Assembly (NCBI RefSeq): GCF_024448165.1
Contig: NZ_JAMOLN010000060.1
Coordinates: 1 to 45,612, forward strand
Length of the DNA: 45,612 bases
Direction of reading: 5' to 3'
Source: Streptomyces longispororuber
Lineage (GTDB): Bacteria > Actinomycetota > Actinomycetes > Streptomycetales > Streptomycetaceae
How positions within the stretch are numbered: the stretch's first letter is position 1; each line of letters opens with the position of its first letter. This document shows, piece by piece, positions 24,266 through 33,600 of this stretch. The notes beneath the pieces are model-generated. The model saw nothing but the letters and a program-made list of their open reading frames with translations, was not told the DNA's origin and did not search any database. A program made the position numbers and the translations under genes.

Positions 24266-24292
24266 GGGAATGGTCGTCGCGTCGCGTACGTT
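24266..24292 (+). promoter_or_regulatory. Sigma-R promoter of mycoredoxin
   Basis: GGGAAT (24266-24271), 18-bp spacer, GTT (24290-24292). This matches the Streptomyces sigma-R consensus GGGAAT-N18-GTT and lies 46 bases before the mycoredoxin ATG, implying thiol-oxidative stress induction. Confidence 0.82.
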
Positions 24293-24338
24293 CGACGTAT
24301 TGCGAACACGCACCCCAGCCACGAAGGAGCGCGAGGAC

Positions 24339-24581
24339 ATGCCGGGCACTGTGACGATGTACAGCACCACCTGGTGCGGCTACTGCCAGCGGTTGAAGAA
24401 GCAGATGGACCGCGAGGGCATCGCGTACTCCGAGATCAACATCGAGCACGACCCGGAATCGGCGGCGTTCGTGGAGAAGGCGAACGGCGGGAACCAGACG
24501 GTCCCCACCGTCCTCTTCGACGACGGCTCGACGCTCACGAACCCCTCGCTGGCGCAGGTCAAGCAGAAGATCGGCGCCTGA
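24339..24581 (+). CDS. mrx1: Mycoredoxin (glutaredoxin-fold mycothiol-dependent reductase)
   Basis: An 80-residue glutaredoxin-like protein with redox motif WCGYC (Cys13, Cys16) and the cis-proline QTVPTV segment followed by GSTLTNPS. Mycoredoxins reduce mycothiol-protein mixed disulfides and feed electrons from mycothiol/mycothione reductase. GAGGA precedes the ATG. The upstream sigma-R promoter fits a thiol-stress gene. A weak hairpin separates it from the convergent nudC. Confidence 0.93.
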   Translation: MPGTVTMYSTTWCGYCQRLKKQMDREGIAYSEINIEHDPESAAFVEKANGGNQTVPTVLFDDGSTLTNPSLAQVKQKIGA

Positions 24582-24595
24582 CGCGCCGGGCGCGC

Positions 24596-24612
24596 GTGAG
24601 CGGTTCGCTCAC
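24596..24612. terminator. Small hairpin between mycoredoxin and nudC
   Basis: A 7-bp stem (24596-24602 with 24606-24612) and a 3-base loop. It overlaps the nudC stop codon and is probably a modest bidirectional terminator. Confidence 0.45.
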
Positions 24613-25568
24613 AGCGCGTCGCTGGGCTTCGGCAGGGGCTTGCCGTACCAGAGCTCGATCAGGCGGGCCGCAATCGAGATCCCGTAGGGAGGCATGACCT
24701 CCCCGGTCTCGAAGGCGGCCCGCAGGTCTTCGCGGGAGAACCAGCGGGCCTCGTGGATCTCGTCACCGTCCACGTTGATCTCGAAGGACGTGGCGTGCGC
24801 CATGAAGCCGAGCATCAGGCTGGAGGGGAACGGCCAGGGCTGGCTGGCGACGTACTCGACGTCCCCGACGAGGACGCCCGCTTCCTCGAAGACCTCGCGG
24901 CGCACCGACTGCTCGATGGACTCGCCGGGCTCCACGAATCCGGCGAGCGTCGAGAAGCGGCCCTCGGGCCAGTGCACCTGGCGGCCGAGCAGGATGCGGT
25001 CCTGATCGTCCGTGACGGCCATGATCACGGCCGGGTCGGTGCGCGGGTAGTGCTCGGCCCCGCAGGCCTGGCAGCGGCGGATGTGGCCCGCGGCGGCGAT
25101 GACGGTGCGCTCGCCGCAGCGGGAGCAGAAGCGGTGCAGTCGCTGCCAGTTCTCCAGGGCGACGGCGTGCACCATGAGGCCGGCGTCGCGCGGCGAGAGC
25201 AGCAGCCCGGCCTCGCGCAGTCCGGCCGGGCGCGCGGACTGGTCCATGCGCCCCGGAAGCGTGTCCTTCTGCAGCGCGAAGTAGCTCACGCCGTCCTCGT
25301 CCGTGCCCAGGAAGTAGCGGTGGGCCTCGGTGAGAGGGGCCTCGAAGGACGGCGTCATGACCAGTTCCGTCGTGCCGTCCGGCGTCTCGTCGATGAGCAC
25401 CTGACCGCCGGAGACCACGAACACCCGGGTGGTGGGGTGGCTCCACGCCGCGGCGAGCCACGGCTCGTCGATGCGGTGGTGCGCGGCACGGTCGATACCG
25501 CTCGGCGCGGACAGCGAGAGCGGTCGGCCTCCGGCCAGGTCAGCGGTGCGGTCGGTCCAGGTGGTCAC
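24609..25568 (-). CDS. nudC: NAD+ diphosphatase / RNA NAD-decapping Nudix hydrolase NudC
   Basis: A 319-residue NudC. The zinc module CSRC...CQAC is followed by AEHYPRTDPAVI and a canonical Nudix box (GFVEPGE, then REVFEEAG with standard spacing) and the NADH-pyrophosphatase array SQPWPFPSS downstream. It hydrolyses NAD(H) to NMN(H) and AMP and, in the family, removes NAD caps from RNA. GTG 25566-25568 has GGAAG upstream; an in-frame start 129 bases earlier would overlap the M20 gene. It is the last gene of the probable adnA-adnB-M20-nudC unit (89-base gap to M20). Confidence 0.95.
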   Translation of the reverse strand: MTTWTDRTADLAGGRPLSLSAPSGIDRAAHHRIDEPWLAAAWSHPTTRVFVVSGGQVLIDETPDGTTELVMTPSFEAPLTEAHRYFLGTDEDGVSYFALQKDTLPGRMDQSARPAGLREAGLLLSPRDAGLMVHAVALENWQRLHRFCSRCGERTVIAAAGHIRRCQACGAEHYPRTDPAVIMAVTDDQDRILLGRQVHWPEGRFSTLAGFVEPGESIEQSVRREVFEEAGVLVGDVEYVASQPWPFPSSLMLGFMAHATSFEINVDGDEIHEARWFSREDLRAAFETGEVMPPYGISIAARLIELWYGKPLPKPSDAL

Positions 25569-25657
25569 AGGTGCTTCCAACTCCCCCGGTGATGAAATGG
25601 GTGGTTCGGCGGGCGGTTCAGCAGGACGTACGGCGGGACGTGTGCGGGGCGCCTCGT

Positions 25658-27070
25658 TCAGTGTGCATCCGTCCAGCTCTCCGCGAGATCGCCCCACAGG
25701 TGGGCGGCGGTCTCGACGCCCTTCATGAGGAGATCGAGCTCGACCTTCTCGTTCGGCGCGTGCCAGCCGTCGGAGGGGACCGAGATGCCCAGGAACAGGA
25801 CCGGGGCGTCGAGCACGTCCTGGAGATCGGCGGCGGGGCCCGAACCGCCCTCGCGCGTGAAACGGATCTTCTGCTCGAAGGCCCGTCCCATGGCGCGGAC
25901 GACCGATTGCAGGGCGGGGTGGTCGAGCGGGGTCAGGCAGGGCCTGGTGGCGGCGCCGAAGGTGATCGTGTGGCTGATTCCCGCGGGCAGCTGCTCGGCG
26001 ACCCAGGCGGTGACGGCCTTCTCCACGTGGTCCGGGTCCTGCCCGGCGACCAGCCGGAACGAGAGCTTCAGCATCGCCGACGACGGGACGATCGTCTTGC
26101 CGCCGGGGCCCTGGTAGCCGCCCCCGATCCCGTTGACCTCAGCGGTCGGGCGGGCCCAGATGCGCTCCAGGGTGGTGAGCCCGGCCTCTCCGTACGTGGC
26201 GTGCGACTTGGCCGTGCGCAGCCACTGCGCCTCGTCGAAGGGCAGCTCGGCGAAGAGCTCGCGCTCCCGCTCGGTGAGTTCCACGATGCCGTCGTAGAAG
26301 CCGGGGACCGCCACGCGCGCGTGGTCGTCGTGCAGGGCGGCCACGAGGCGGGCGGCGGCGGTCGCCGGGTTCGGGACGGCGCCGCCGAAGGAGCCTGAGT
26401 GGATGTCCTGGTCGGGTCCGCGCAGCTCGATCTCGCAGTCGGCGAGACCGCGCATGCCGGTGCAGACCGTGGGGGTGTCCTCGGACCACATGCCGGTGTC
26501 GGAGACGATCACGGCGTCGGCGGCGAGGCGCTCCCTGTGCGCTTCCACCAGGGCACGGAAGTGCGGGGAGCCCGACTCCTCCTCGCCCTCGATCAGCAGC
26601 TTGAGGTTGACCGCGGGGGCCGTGCGCCCGGTCGCGGCGAGGTGCGCGCGTACCCCGAGTGTGTGGAAGAACACCTGCCCCTTGTCGTCGGCGGCCCCAC
26701 GCGCGTGGAGGCGGTTGCCGACGACGACCGGCTCGAAGGGATCGGTGTCCCAGCCGTCCTCGCGGGCGGCGGGCTGGACGTCGTGGTGTCCGTAGACGAG
26801 GACCGTGGGGGCCCGGGGGTCGCCCGAGGGCCACTCGGCGAACACGGCGGGGGCGCCCGGCGTCTCCCACACCTCGGTGGTCGGGAAGCCGGTCTCCGCC
26901 AGTTTCCCGGCGAGCCAGTCGGCGCTGCGCCGCACGTCCGGTGCGTGGTCGGGCTGGGCGGACACGGAGGGGATCCGCAGCCAGGCGGCGAGGTCGTCGA
27001 GGAACGCCTCGCGGTGGTTCTCGATGTACGCACGGACGGTGCTGACGGCGCTGTCAACGGGCTTGCTCAT
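25658..27070 (-). CDS. M20 family dipeptidase (ArgE/DapE/CPG2-like)
   Basis: A 470-residue cytosolic metallopeptidase. The two-zinc site is readable: YGHHDVQP, GAADDKG, catalytic EGEEESGS, a VSDTG aspartate and the late WHAPNE histidine. The lid/dimerisation domain starts near residue 205 (ADCEIELRGPDQDIHSGSFGG). It cleaves dipeptides or small amidated amino acids. ATG 27068-27070 follows the adnB stop by 10 bases, so it is cotranscribed with the repair genes, with no obvious functional link. Confidence 0.92.
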   Translation of the reverse strand: MSKPVDSAVSTVRAYIENHREAFLDDLAAWLRIPSVSAQPDHAPDVRRSADWLAGKLAETGFPTTEVWETPGAPAVFAEWPSGDPRAPTVLVYGHHDVQPAAREDGWDTDPFEPVVVGNRLHARGAADDKGQVFFHTLGVRAHLAATGRTAPAVNLKLLIEGEEESGSPHFRALVEAHRERLAADAVIVSDTGMWSEDTPTVCTGMRGLADCEIELRGPDQDIHSGSFGGAVPNPATAAARLVAALHDDHARVAVPGFYDGIVELTERERELFAELPFDEAQWLRTAKSHATYGEAGLTTLERIWARPTAEVNGIGGGYQGPGGKTIVPSSAMLKLSFRLVAGQDPDHVEKAVTAWVAEQLPAGISHTITFGAATRPCLTPLDHPALQSVVRAMGRAFEQKIRFTREGGSGPAADLQDVLDAPVLFLGISVPSDGWHAPNEKVELDLLMKGVETAAHLWGDLAESWTDAH

Positions 27071-27080
27071 GGTCCCGAGC

Positions 27081-30000
27081 CTATCCGCCCGCCGGAGCGT
27101 GCTCGTCCGGCGGCTCCTCGACGGCCTGCGCCTCCTGTGTGACGGCTGCCTGCGGGTCCCGGGTGAGGAGGCGCTCCAGCTCCGCACGCCCGGGCAGCCG
27201 CTGTGGCCGGACCGTCTCTCCGCTGCGTACGTACAGGAAGGCGGCGCCGACCGACTCCAGGGGGACGCCCTGCTGCTCGGCCCAGGCGAGCCGGTAGACG
27301 GCGAGCTGGAGCGGGTCGGCGGTCTGCTGGTGGCCCGTCTTCCAGTCGACGATCTCGTACGTCACGTCGTCGCCGTCGCCCGTCTTGTAGACGGCGTCGA
27401 TGCGGCCGCGGACGACCCGGCCCGCGACGGCCAGCTGGAAGGGCAGCTCGACCCGGTACGGGGTGCGGTGCGCGTACGGGGTGCGCTCGAAGGCTTCCTT
27501 GAGCGCCTCCAGGTCGCGCTCGTCGGCGATCTCGGCGTCGCTGCCGGGCAGGTCCTCCGGGTCGTGCAGGGGCAGGCGCAGCTCTTCGAAGCGGGATTCC
27601 ACCCAGGCGTGGAAGCGGGTGCCCTGGCGGGCGGCCGGCTGCGGTGGGCGGGGCATGGGACGGGCCAGCTCCTGGGCGAGGCCGTCGGGGTCGGCGGCCA
27701 GGCGCAGCACCTGGGAGGCGGTGAGCGAGTGCGGGACGGGCACCTCGCGCACGGCGGCACGGGCACGCAGCAGTTCGCCGGTGAGGGCGTCGAGGTCGCG
27801 GTCCCAGGAGGAGATGGTGCGGACCTCCTCCGGGGTGAGCTCGGACTCCGGGGGCAGCGCGGGGTGCGGAACGGCAGGTGTCGCCTCCGGAAGCCCGGCC
27901 ACGCGCGCGTGCGGCGGTGTGCCGGGCCGCGGCGAGGGGTGCGGGACCGTGGGGCGCTCGGCGGTCAGCTGCTCCCAGTCGTCGGGGTCGATGGGGTCCT
28001 CGGGGCCTTCGGGGTTGTCGGCCGGAAACTCCTCGTCCTCCGGCGGGGGCGGCCAGTCGGGGTCCTCGAAGGGCGGCTCGTCCAGGGCGGCGGGGTGGAT
28101 CTCCGAGTGCGCGCGGGCCTGCGGAGCCGTCACCGCTCGCTCCAGGTGGGCGAGCACGGTGTCGGCGGCCGCGCGGCGGCGGGCCAGGGACGCAGCGTCC
28201 AGCGGCAGCGGCCAGGCGTGCTCGGCGGACGCCTCCTGGAGGGCCGGGTTCTCCTCGTCCTCCGGCGGTTCGTCCGCCCACGACTCGATCTCGCCGTACC
28301 CGGCGGCGCAGTGATCGTACAGCGCCTGGAGGAAGTCGGACGGGCCGCGCTTCTTCTTCTGGGACGGTCCCCACCAGTGGCCCGAGCCGAGGAGCAGGGA
28401 ACGGGGTCGCGTGAACGTGACGTAGCCCAGGCGCAGTTCCTCGGTGTGCTGGTGGTCCTTCATGTCGGCGTGGAACGCCTTCATCGACCTGGAGTCCCAC
28501 GCCTCGATGTCGGGCAGGGTCGCGGCGTCGCCGCGCAGTTCGTGCGGGACGACCTTGCCCTGGGCCGTCCACTTCTCGCGGCCCTGGGTGCTCGGGAACG
28601 TCCCGGTGACCAGGCCGGGGACGGCGACGACGTCCCATTCGAGGCCCTTGGACTTGTGGGCGGTGAGCACCTTCACGGTGTTCTCGCCGCCCGGCAGCGC
28701 GTTGTCGAGGCCCTTCTCGTACTGGGCGGCGGTGCGCAGGAAGCCGAGGAAGGCGAGCAGGGTGGCGGAGCCGTCGTGGGCGGCGAAGGACGCGGCGACG
28801 TCGAGGAAGTTGGACAGCGTCTCGCGCCGCCGGGCCGCCAGCGCGTGCGGGGACGCGGAGAGTTCGACCTCGAGACCGGTGACGGCCAGGACGCGGTGCA
28901 GGACGTCCATCAGCGGGTCGGACAACGAGCGGCGCAGGTCACGCAGGTCGGTGGCGAGGCGCGCGAAGCGCACGCGCGCGTCCGGCGAGAACGGCAGCCC
29001 GTCGTCGTCCCCGTCGGCCTCGGCGGAGGTCTCCAGGAACGTGTCGAGCGCGTCCGCGAGCGATATCACCTCGGACGGGTCGACGCCCTCGACGGCCTCG
29101 ACCAGCCGCCGGTCCGGGTCGTCCTCGTCGCCCCCGCGCGCGTGGGAGACCAGCAGGCGGGCGCGGCGGCCGAGCAGGGCGAGGTCACGCGCGCCGATGC
29201 GCCAGCGCGGGCCGGTCAGCAGGCGGACCAGTGCCGCGTTCGCCCCCGGATCCTGGAGGACCTCGCACACGGCGACCAGGTCGGCGACCTCCGGAAGGTG
29301 CAACAGGCCCGAGAGACCGACCACTTCGACGGGGATGTCGCGGGCGACGAGCGCGCCCTGGATCTCGGCGAAGTCGGTCGCGGTGCGGCACAGGACGGCG
29401 ATCTCCCCGGGTGCCGTGCCGGTGCCGACGAGATGGGCGATGGAGTCGGCGAGCCAGTCGATCTCCTCCCCGTGGGTCCGCAGCAGGGCGCAGCGCACGA
29501 CGCCGTCGCGCTCGGCTCCGGGGGCGGGCCGCAGCGCCTCCACGCCCGCGTGCAGGGCGCGCAGCGGCTCGGCCAGTCCGTTGGCGAGGTCGAGGAGGCG
29601 GCCGCCGCTGCGGCGGTTCTCGCTGAGCGCGAAGCGGGTGGCGGGGCGGCCGTCCCCGTGGGCGAAGTGGTCCGGGAAGTCGTCGAGGTTGGCCACGGAG
29701 GCGCCGCGCCATCCGTAGATCGCCTGGCAGGGGTCGCCGACCGCGGTCACCGCGTGCCCGGTGCCGCCGCCGAACAGGCCCGCGAGGAGGATCCGCTGGG
29801 CCACGGAGGTGTCCTGGTACTCGTCGAGCAGGACGACGCGGAACTCGTCCCGCAGGATCTCGCCGACCTCGGGCCGGGTGCTCGCGAGCGTGGCGGACAG
29901 GGCGATCTGGTCGCCGAAGTCCAGCACGTCCCGGGTGCGCTTGGCCGCCCGGTAGTGCCCCACCAGCTCGGACAGCTCCAGCCGTGCGGCGGCCGCCTCG

Positions 30001-30635
30001 GGCACCTTCCGCAGGTCCGCGTTGCTGAGCTTGGCGCCTTCGAGCGTGCGCAGCAGCTCCTGGTCGTACGCGCGCAGGCGGCCCGGCTCCACGAGGTGCT
30101 CGGCGAGCTCGGCGTCGAGGGCGAGCAGGTCGCTCACCAGGTCGGCGAAGGAGCGGGTCAGTGCGGGGTAGGGGCCGGGCGCCTCGCGCAGCACGCGCGC
30201 GGCGAGCTGGAAGCGGGTGGCGTCGGCGAGCAGCCGGGTGGTGGGTTCGAGTCCGATGCGCAGGCCGTGGTCGGTCAGGAGCCGGCCGGCGAAGGCGTGG
30301 TACGTGGAGATCACGGGCTCGCCCGGGGGGTTGTCCGGGTCGATGGCGTCGGGGTCGGTGACGCCCGCCTTGACGAGGGCCTTGCGGACGCGCTCGGCGA
30401 GCTCGCCGGCCGCCTTGTTCGTGAACGTGAGGCCCAGGACCTGCTCGGGCGCGACCTGTCCGGTGCCGACCAGCCAGACCACGCGGGCGGCCATCACCGT
30501 CGTCTTGCCGGAGCCCGCTCCGGCCACGATCACCTGCGGGGCGGGCGGCGCCGTGATGCAGGCCGTCTGCTCCGGGGTGAAGGGGATGCCCAGCAGCTCC
30601 TTGAGCTGCTCGGGGTCGGTGAGGCGTGTGGTCAC
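27081..30635 (-). CDS. adnB: AdnB-type helicase-nuclease subunit
   Basis: About 1184 residues. The N-terminal superfamily 1A motor has GAGSGKTT (39-46), TFTNKAAGE, LLDEYQDTSVAQ, GDPCQAIYGWRGA and AHKSKGLEWDVV. A long acidic, proline-rich linker follows, then a C-terminal PD-(D/E)xK nuclease with GTRFHAWVE, RIDAVYK and VDWKTG (Asp1097, Lys1099). It lacks the cysteines seen in its partner. In mycobacteria AdnAB resects double-strand breaks, AdnB being the main motor. GTG 30633-30635 (MTTRLTDPEQ) is preferred; a GTG 24 bases upstream lacks a ribosome site. It follows adnA after 63 bases. Confidence 0.93.
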   Translation of the reverse strand: MTTRLTDPEQLKELLGIPFTPEQTACITAPPAPQVIVAGAGSGKTTVMAARVVWLVGTGQVAPEQVLGLTFTNKAAGELAERVRKALVKAGVTDPDAIDPDNPPGEPVISTYHAFAGRLLTDHGLRIGLEPTTRLLADATRFQLAARVLREAPGPYPALTRSFADLVSDLLALDAELAEHLVEPGRLRAYDQELLRTLEGAKLSNADLRKVPEAAAARLELSELVGHYRAAKRTRDVLDFGDQIALSATLASTRPEVGEILRDEFRVVLLDEYQDTSVAQRILLAGLFGGGTGHAVTAVGDPCQAIYGWRGASVANLDDFPDHFAHGDGRPATRFALSENRRSGGRLLDLANGLAEPLRALHAGVEALRPAPGAERDGVVRCALLRTHGEEIDWLADSIAHLVGTGTAPGEIAVLCRTATDFAEIQGALVARDIPVEVVGLSGLLHLPEVADLVAVCEVLQDPGANAALVRLLTGPRWRIGARDLALLGRRARLLVSHARGGDEDDPDRRLVEAVEGVDPSEVISLADALDTFLETSAEADGDDDGLPFSPDARVRFARLATDLRDLRRSLSDPLMDVLHRVLAVTGLEVELSASPHALAARRRETLSNFLDVAASFAAHDGSATLLAFLGFLRTAAQYEKGLDNALPGGENTVKVLTAHKSKGLEWDVVAVPGLVTGTFPSTQGREKWTAQGKVVPHELRGDAATLPDIEAWDSRSMKAFHADMKDHQHTEELRLGYVTFTRPRSLLLGSGHWWGPSQKKKRGPSDFLQALYDHCAAGYGEIESWADEPPEDEENPALQEASAEHAWPLPLDAASLARRRAAADTVLAHLERAVTAPQARAHSEIHPAALDEPPFEDPDWPPPPEDEEFPADNPEGPEDPIDPDDWEQLTAERPTVPHPSPRPGTPPHARVAGLPEATPAVPHPALPPESELTPEEVRTISSWDRDLDALTGELLRARAAVREVPVPHSLTASQVLRLAADPDGLAQELARPMPRPPQPAARQGTRFHAWVESRFEELRLPLHDPEDLPGSDAEIADERDLEALKEAFERTPYAHRTPYRVELPFQLAVAGRVVRGRIDAVYKTGDGDDVTYEIVDWKTGHQQTADPLQLAVYRLAWAEQQGVPLESVGAAFLYVRSGETVRPQRLPGRAELERLLTRDPQAAVTQEAQAVEEPPDEHAPAGG

Positions 30636-30698
30636 CTCATCGAGGCTAACCGGCCCCACTGACAGCGCCGGTCCGTTCCGGCCCGGCGGAGGCGCACG

Positions 30699-33600
30699 TC
30701 ACTCCACGACGTGCTTCCCCTCGGGCCGCGCGCTGCACGAGGCCCGGAAGGCGCAGTGCGTGCACTGCTGTCCGGTGGTGGGCGCGAAGCGCTCGTCGAG
30801 CACCTTGCCGGCCGCGGTGGCGAGGAGATCGCCGACCCATTCCCCTTCCAGGGGCTCCTGTCCCTGGACCTTCGGCAGGGTCTCGCCGCCGTCCTTCTTC
30901 GCCGCGCCCTGGCGCAGCTGCACCAGTTCGGCGCCCCCGGGGTGCGGGCGCGCGCCGTCGAAGGGTTCGTCGACGGCTCCCTCGCGCACGGCGAGCTGGT
31001 ACACGGCGAGCTGCGGGTGGTGCTCGACGTCGGCGGCGCTGGGCGCCTGCTTGCCGGTCTTGAAGTCGACCACGTAGGCGCGGCCGTCGGCGTCGCGCTC
31101 GACGCGGTCCATGGAGCCGCGGATACGGACCTCGTAGGAGCCGGCCTCCAGCGTGACGTCGAAGTCGTGCTCACTGGCGACGGGGGTACGGCCGCCGCGA
31201 TCCATGACGTGCCACTGGAGGAAGCGTTCGAGCGCCACGCGCGCGTGCTCCTTCTCCTGCGCCGACTTCCAGGGCGCGTCGAAGGCGAGCGCGTCCCACA
31301 CGGAGTCGAGGCGCTCCATGAGGACGGCGAGGTCGGCGGGGGTGCGCCCGGAAGCGACCTCGTCGGCCAGGACGTGCACGACGTTGCCGAAGCCCTGGGC
31401 GGCGGTGGCGGGGGCGTCGGCCTTGACCTCACGGCCCAGGAACCATTGCAGGGCGCAGGTGTTGGCGAGCTGGTCGAGGGCGCTTCCGGAGAGCACCACG
31501 GGCTTGTCGCGGTCCCGCAGCGGCACCTTGCTCTCGGTCGGTTCGTACATGCCCCACCAGCGGTACGGGTGGGCGGACGGCACGAGGGGTCTGCCGTCGT
31601 CGTCGCTGAGCGCGGCGAGGCGGGCGAGCCGGCGGGCCGCGGCCTCCCGCAGCGCCTCCGAGACGCGCGGGTCCACGGTCGTGGCGCGCAGGTCGGCGAC
31701 GAGGGCGGACACGGACAGCGGGCGGCGCGGACGGCCCGTGACGTCCTTGGGCTCGATGCCGAGTTCGGTCAGGAACCGGGAGGGCTGGTCGCCGTCGTCG
31801 GCGGGCGCCTTCACCGCGGTGACGACGAGGCGCTCCCGCGCGCGCGTGGCGGCCACGTAGAACAGGCGCCGCTCCTCGGCCAGCAGAGCCCCGGGGGTGA
31901 GGGGTTCGGCGAGACCGTCACGGCCGATGCGGTCGGCCTCCAGGAGGGAGCCGCGGCGGCGCAGATCGGGCCACAGTCCCTCCTGGACACCCGCGACGAC
32001 CACGAGGCGCCACTCCAGTCCCTTGGAGCGGTGAGCGGTCATGAGGCGTACGGCGTCCGGCCGCACGGCCCGCCCTGCGAGGGTGTCGGCGGCGATGTCC
32101 TGGGCCTCCAGCTCCTCCAGGAAGTTGCGGGCGCCGCGGCCGCCGGTGCGCTCCTCCGCGCGCGAGGCGACGGCGAACAGGGCGCACACGGCGTCCAGAT
32201 CACGGTCGGCGTTGCGGCCCGCCGCGCCTCCGCGGCGTGCGGCCCGCTCCAGGCGGTGGGGCCAGGGCGTTCCGTTCCACAGCTCCCAGAGGGCCTCTTC
32301 GGCGGTACCGCCGTCGGTCAGCTTCTGGCGGGCGCGGGCGAGCAGGTCACCGAGGCGCTGTGCACCGCGCGCGTAGGCGGGGTCGTGCAGGGCGAGTCGC
32401 TCGGGTTCCGCGAGGGCGCGGGCGAGCAGGTCGTCCGAGGGCGGCGGCAGGTGGTTGCCGGCGGCGCGCTCCTCCTCGCGCAGGGCGCGCCCGAGGCGGC
32501 GCAGGTCGGCGGCGTCCATGCCGGCCAGGGGCGAGGCCAGGAGGGTGAGCGCCGTCTCGGTGTCGAGCCAGCAGACGGCTCCCGGGGCGTCGTCGTCCGG
32601 TTCGCCCGGTTCGTCCGGGGCGTCGTCGTCCGCCGCGGAGGGGTCGTGAGACGGGTGTGCCACCGCCTTCAGCGCCGTCAGCAGCGGCGTGACCGCCGGT
32701 TCGTGGCGCAGCGGCAGGTCGTCGCCGTCGATGTCCAGGGGCACGCCCGCCACCGTGAGCGCGCGCCGCACGGCGGGGATGCTGCGGGCGCCCGCGCGCA
32801 CGAGGACGGCCATGTCGCTCCACGCGATGCCGTCCTCCAGGTGGGCACGGCGCAGGATGTCCGCGACGTTGTCCAGCTCCGTGCCGGACGTCGGGTACGT
32901 GTAGACCTCGGCTCCGCCGCCGTCGCGCACGGGCGCGAGCTCGCGGTGGGCGCGCACCTTGTCCGCGGGGAGCCGGGTCAGCGGCATCCGTCGGGTGAGG
33001 CGGCGGGTCGCTTCCAGGAGGCGGGCGCCGGAACGCCGGGACGTGGTGAGGACCTCGACGGGGGCGGGGGTGCCGTCCGCGCGCGGGAAGTCGTCGGGGA
33101 AGTCCAGGATGCCGTTCACGTCGGCGCCCCGGAACGCGTAGATCGACTGGTCCGGGTCGCCGAACGCGACGAGTGTGCGGCCGCCGCCCGCGAGCGCGTG
33201 CAGGAGCCGCACCTGGGCCGGGTCGGTGTCCTGGTACTCGTCGACGAACACCGCGTCGTACCGCACGCCGATCTGGTCGGCGACCTCCTGGCGGCGGGCC
33301 AGCAGGACGGCGCGGTGCACCAGCTCGGAGTAGTCGAGCACCCCCTGCATGTCGAGGACGTCCAGGTACTCGGCCAGGAACGTGGCGGCCGCGCGCCAGT
33401 CGGGCCGGCCGATGCGGCGCGCGAAGGCGTCCAGGGCGGCGGGCCCCAGGCCCAGCTCACGGCTGCGCGCGAGAACCGCGCGCACTTCGTCCGCGAAGCC
33501 GCGCGTGGTGAGGCAGGCGCGCAGTTCGTCCGGCCAGCGCACGTGCGCGAGCCCGGCCCGCTCCAGGTCGATCTGGCCGGCGAGCAGCTCACGTACGGCG

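Noticed and set aside
21611..24697. 1028-codon frame on + opposite the wblC leader and uvrD2
   Set aside because: Spans promoter, leader and helicase antisense; no domain.
26805..30662. 1285-codon frame on + opposite AdnB
   Set aside because: Antisense shadow of a helicase-nuclease with all motifs on the other strand.
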